Shown piece by piece: positions 6,950-7,187 of a stretch of DNA of 7,187 nt. Position 1 is the stretch's first letter. Each line of letters begins with the position of its first letter. The stretch spans positions 1-7,187 of the forward strand of contig JAJYPA010000429.1 in assembly GCA_021795795.1 (NCBI GenBank), given 5' to 3'. Source of the stretch: Pseudomonadota bacterium. Its GTDB lineage: Bacteria; Pseudomonadota; Gammaproteobacteria; Halothiobacillales; Halothiobacillaceae. The notes below the pieces were generated by a model. That model worked only from the letters and a program-made list of their open reading frames with translations, did no database searches and was not told the DNA's origin. Made by a program: the position numbers and the translations under genes.

Positions 6950-7029
6950 CCATCACCTCCGGCCCCTTTGGACCATAGGTGTTGCAGTTCATTCCGGAGC
7001 GCGCCCTGCTTAGGACTGAGGATGGTACA

Positions 7030-7069
7030 GGAATGTTATACTGCGCTTTGGAATGTTACACTGCACTCT
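7030..7069 (+). repeat. Tandem 20-bp repeat, two copies
   Basis: Units 7030-7049 and 7050-7069 both start GGAATGTTA and match at 17 of 20 positions. The second copy contains the sequence that pairs with the left end of the IS30 element, so the first copy looks like a duplicated subterminal repeat, possibly a transposase binding site. Confidence 0.7.
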
Positions 7070-7078
7070 TAGTGCAGT
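7060..7078. repeat. Short palindrome, 8-bp arms
   Basis: ACTGCACT (7060-7067) and AGTGCAGT (7071-7078) are perfect inverted copies around CTT. It lies on the presumed right edge of the IS30 element, which may have inserted next to or within it. There is no T-run, so a terminator is unlikely. Confidence 0.6.
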
Positions 7079-7084
7079 ACAATT

Positions 7085-7130
7085 GTAAACGTTCAGCCAA
7101 CCCACCCTTGCGGGTTGGCTGAACGTTTAC
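7085..7130. repeat. Perfect 19-bp inverted repeat with 8-base loop
   Basis: Bases 7085-7103 (GTAAACGTTCAGCCAACCC) are exactly repeated in inverse at 7112-7130, around ACCCTTGC. A stem this long and perfect is far beyond chance here. It lacks a following T-run, so it is not a typical intrinsic terminator. The outer ends read GTAA...TTAC, the ends reported for IS66-family elements, so it could be a collapsed IS end pair; a bidirectional terminator or a protein-binding hairpin are alternatives. Confidence 0.85.
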
Positions 7131-7187
7131 GCTCGGGTAGCAAGACATTATGCGGATGGCACTAGCAGTCTTTATCCTGTCCGTGAA
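7131..7187 (+). other. Right edge, possible start of a gene running out of the window
   Basis: An open frame from ATG 7150 (or 7156) encodes MRMALAVFILSV before the window ends. The hydrophobic run could begin a signal peptide, but only 12 codons are present and no clear ribosome site precedes it. I would not call a gene on this alone. Confidence 0.15.

Larger units (their letters stand above)
6041..7080 (-). mobile_element. Inactivated IS30-family insertion sequence
   Basis: The transposase remnant (6949-6045) identifies the family. Candidate terminal repeats are present: the minus strand at 6065-6046 and the plus strand at 7052-7071 agree at 14 of 20 positions, 12 of the first 14, beginning AATGTT.CACT. 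Overlap of the left repeat with the last transposase codons is common in this family. Exact borders are uncertain, especially on the right, where a tandem copy and a palindrome adjoin, and I cannot make out a target duplication. The element reads towards the methylase operon. Confidence 0.7.

Noticed and set aside
7085..7130. Integron attC site
   Set aside because: The stem is perfectly paired with no extrahelical bases, and the ends do not fit the RYYYAAC / GTTRRRY core sites; no integrase is in view.

Overview
The window reads as a mobile, accessory piece of a bacterial chromosome or plasmid. Its core is a five-gene cluster on the minus strand (about 151-5990), flanked by remains of mobile elements. 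Most of it is about 58-65% GC in the lines I counted. An IS30-type element and a group II intron end suggest a proteobacterium, but I cannot name the host.

Left edge (1-126, plus strand): the 3' end of a bacterial group II intron. The last residues of its maturase, a domain V hairpin and a domain VI hairpin with a bulged A are all visible. The intron ends 24 bases before the stop codon of the last cluster gene, which faces it.

Core (151-5990, minus strand), in order of transcription: (1) a 526-residue protein with two LAGLIDADG-like motifs; (2) a 340-residue protein I do not recognise; (3) a 531-residue DNA amino-methyltransferase; (4) a second, 388-residue DNA amino-methyltransferase; (5) a 152-residue EVE/PUA-like protein. 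Genes 1-4 are joined by 1-4 base stop/start overlaps, so they are almost certainly one operon. Gene 5 follows after 23 bases but is AT-rich (about 38% GC), as if added later.

Together the genes look like an undescribed DNA modification or restriction-modification system: two related methylases would mark DNA, the LAGLIDADG protein is the best nuclease candidate, and the EVE protein is a likely reader of modified bases. That division of labour is inference. I see no PD-(D/E)XK, HNH or GIY-YIG nuclease in the cluster.

Right side (about 6041-7080): an inactivated IS30-family element. Its transposase has a TGG-to-TGA type nonsense change in the catalytic core and an internal deletion with a frameshift. 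Beyond it lie a 20-bp tandem repeat, a short palindrome and a perfect 19-bp inverted repeat with an 8-base loop (7085-7130). The last 57 bases hold nothing I can assign firmly.
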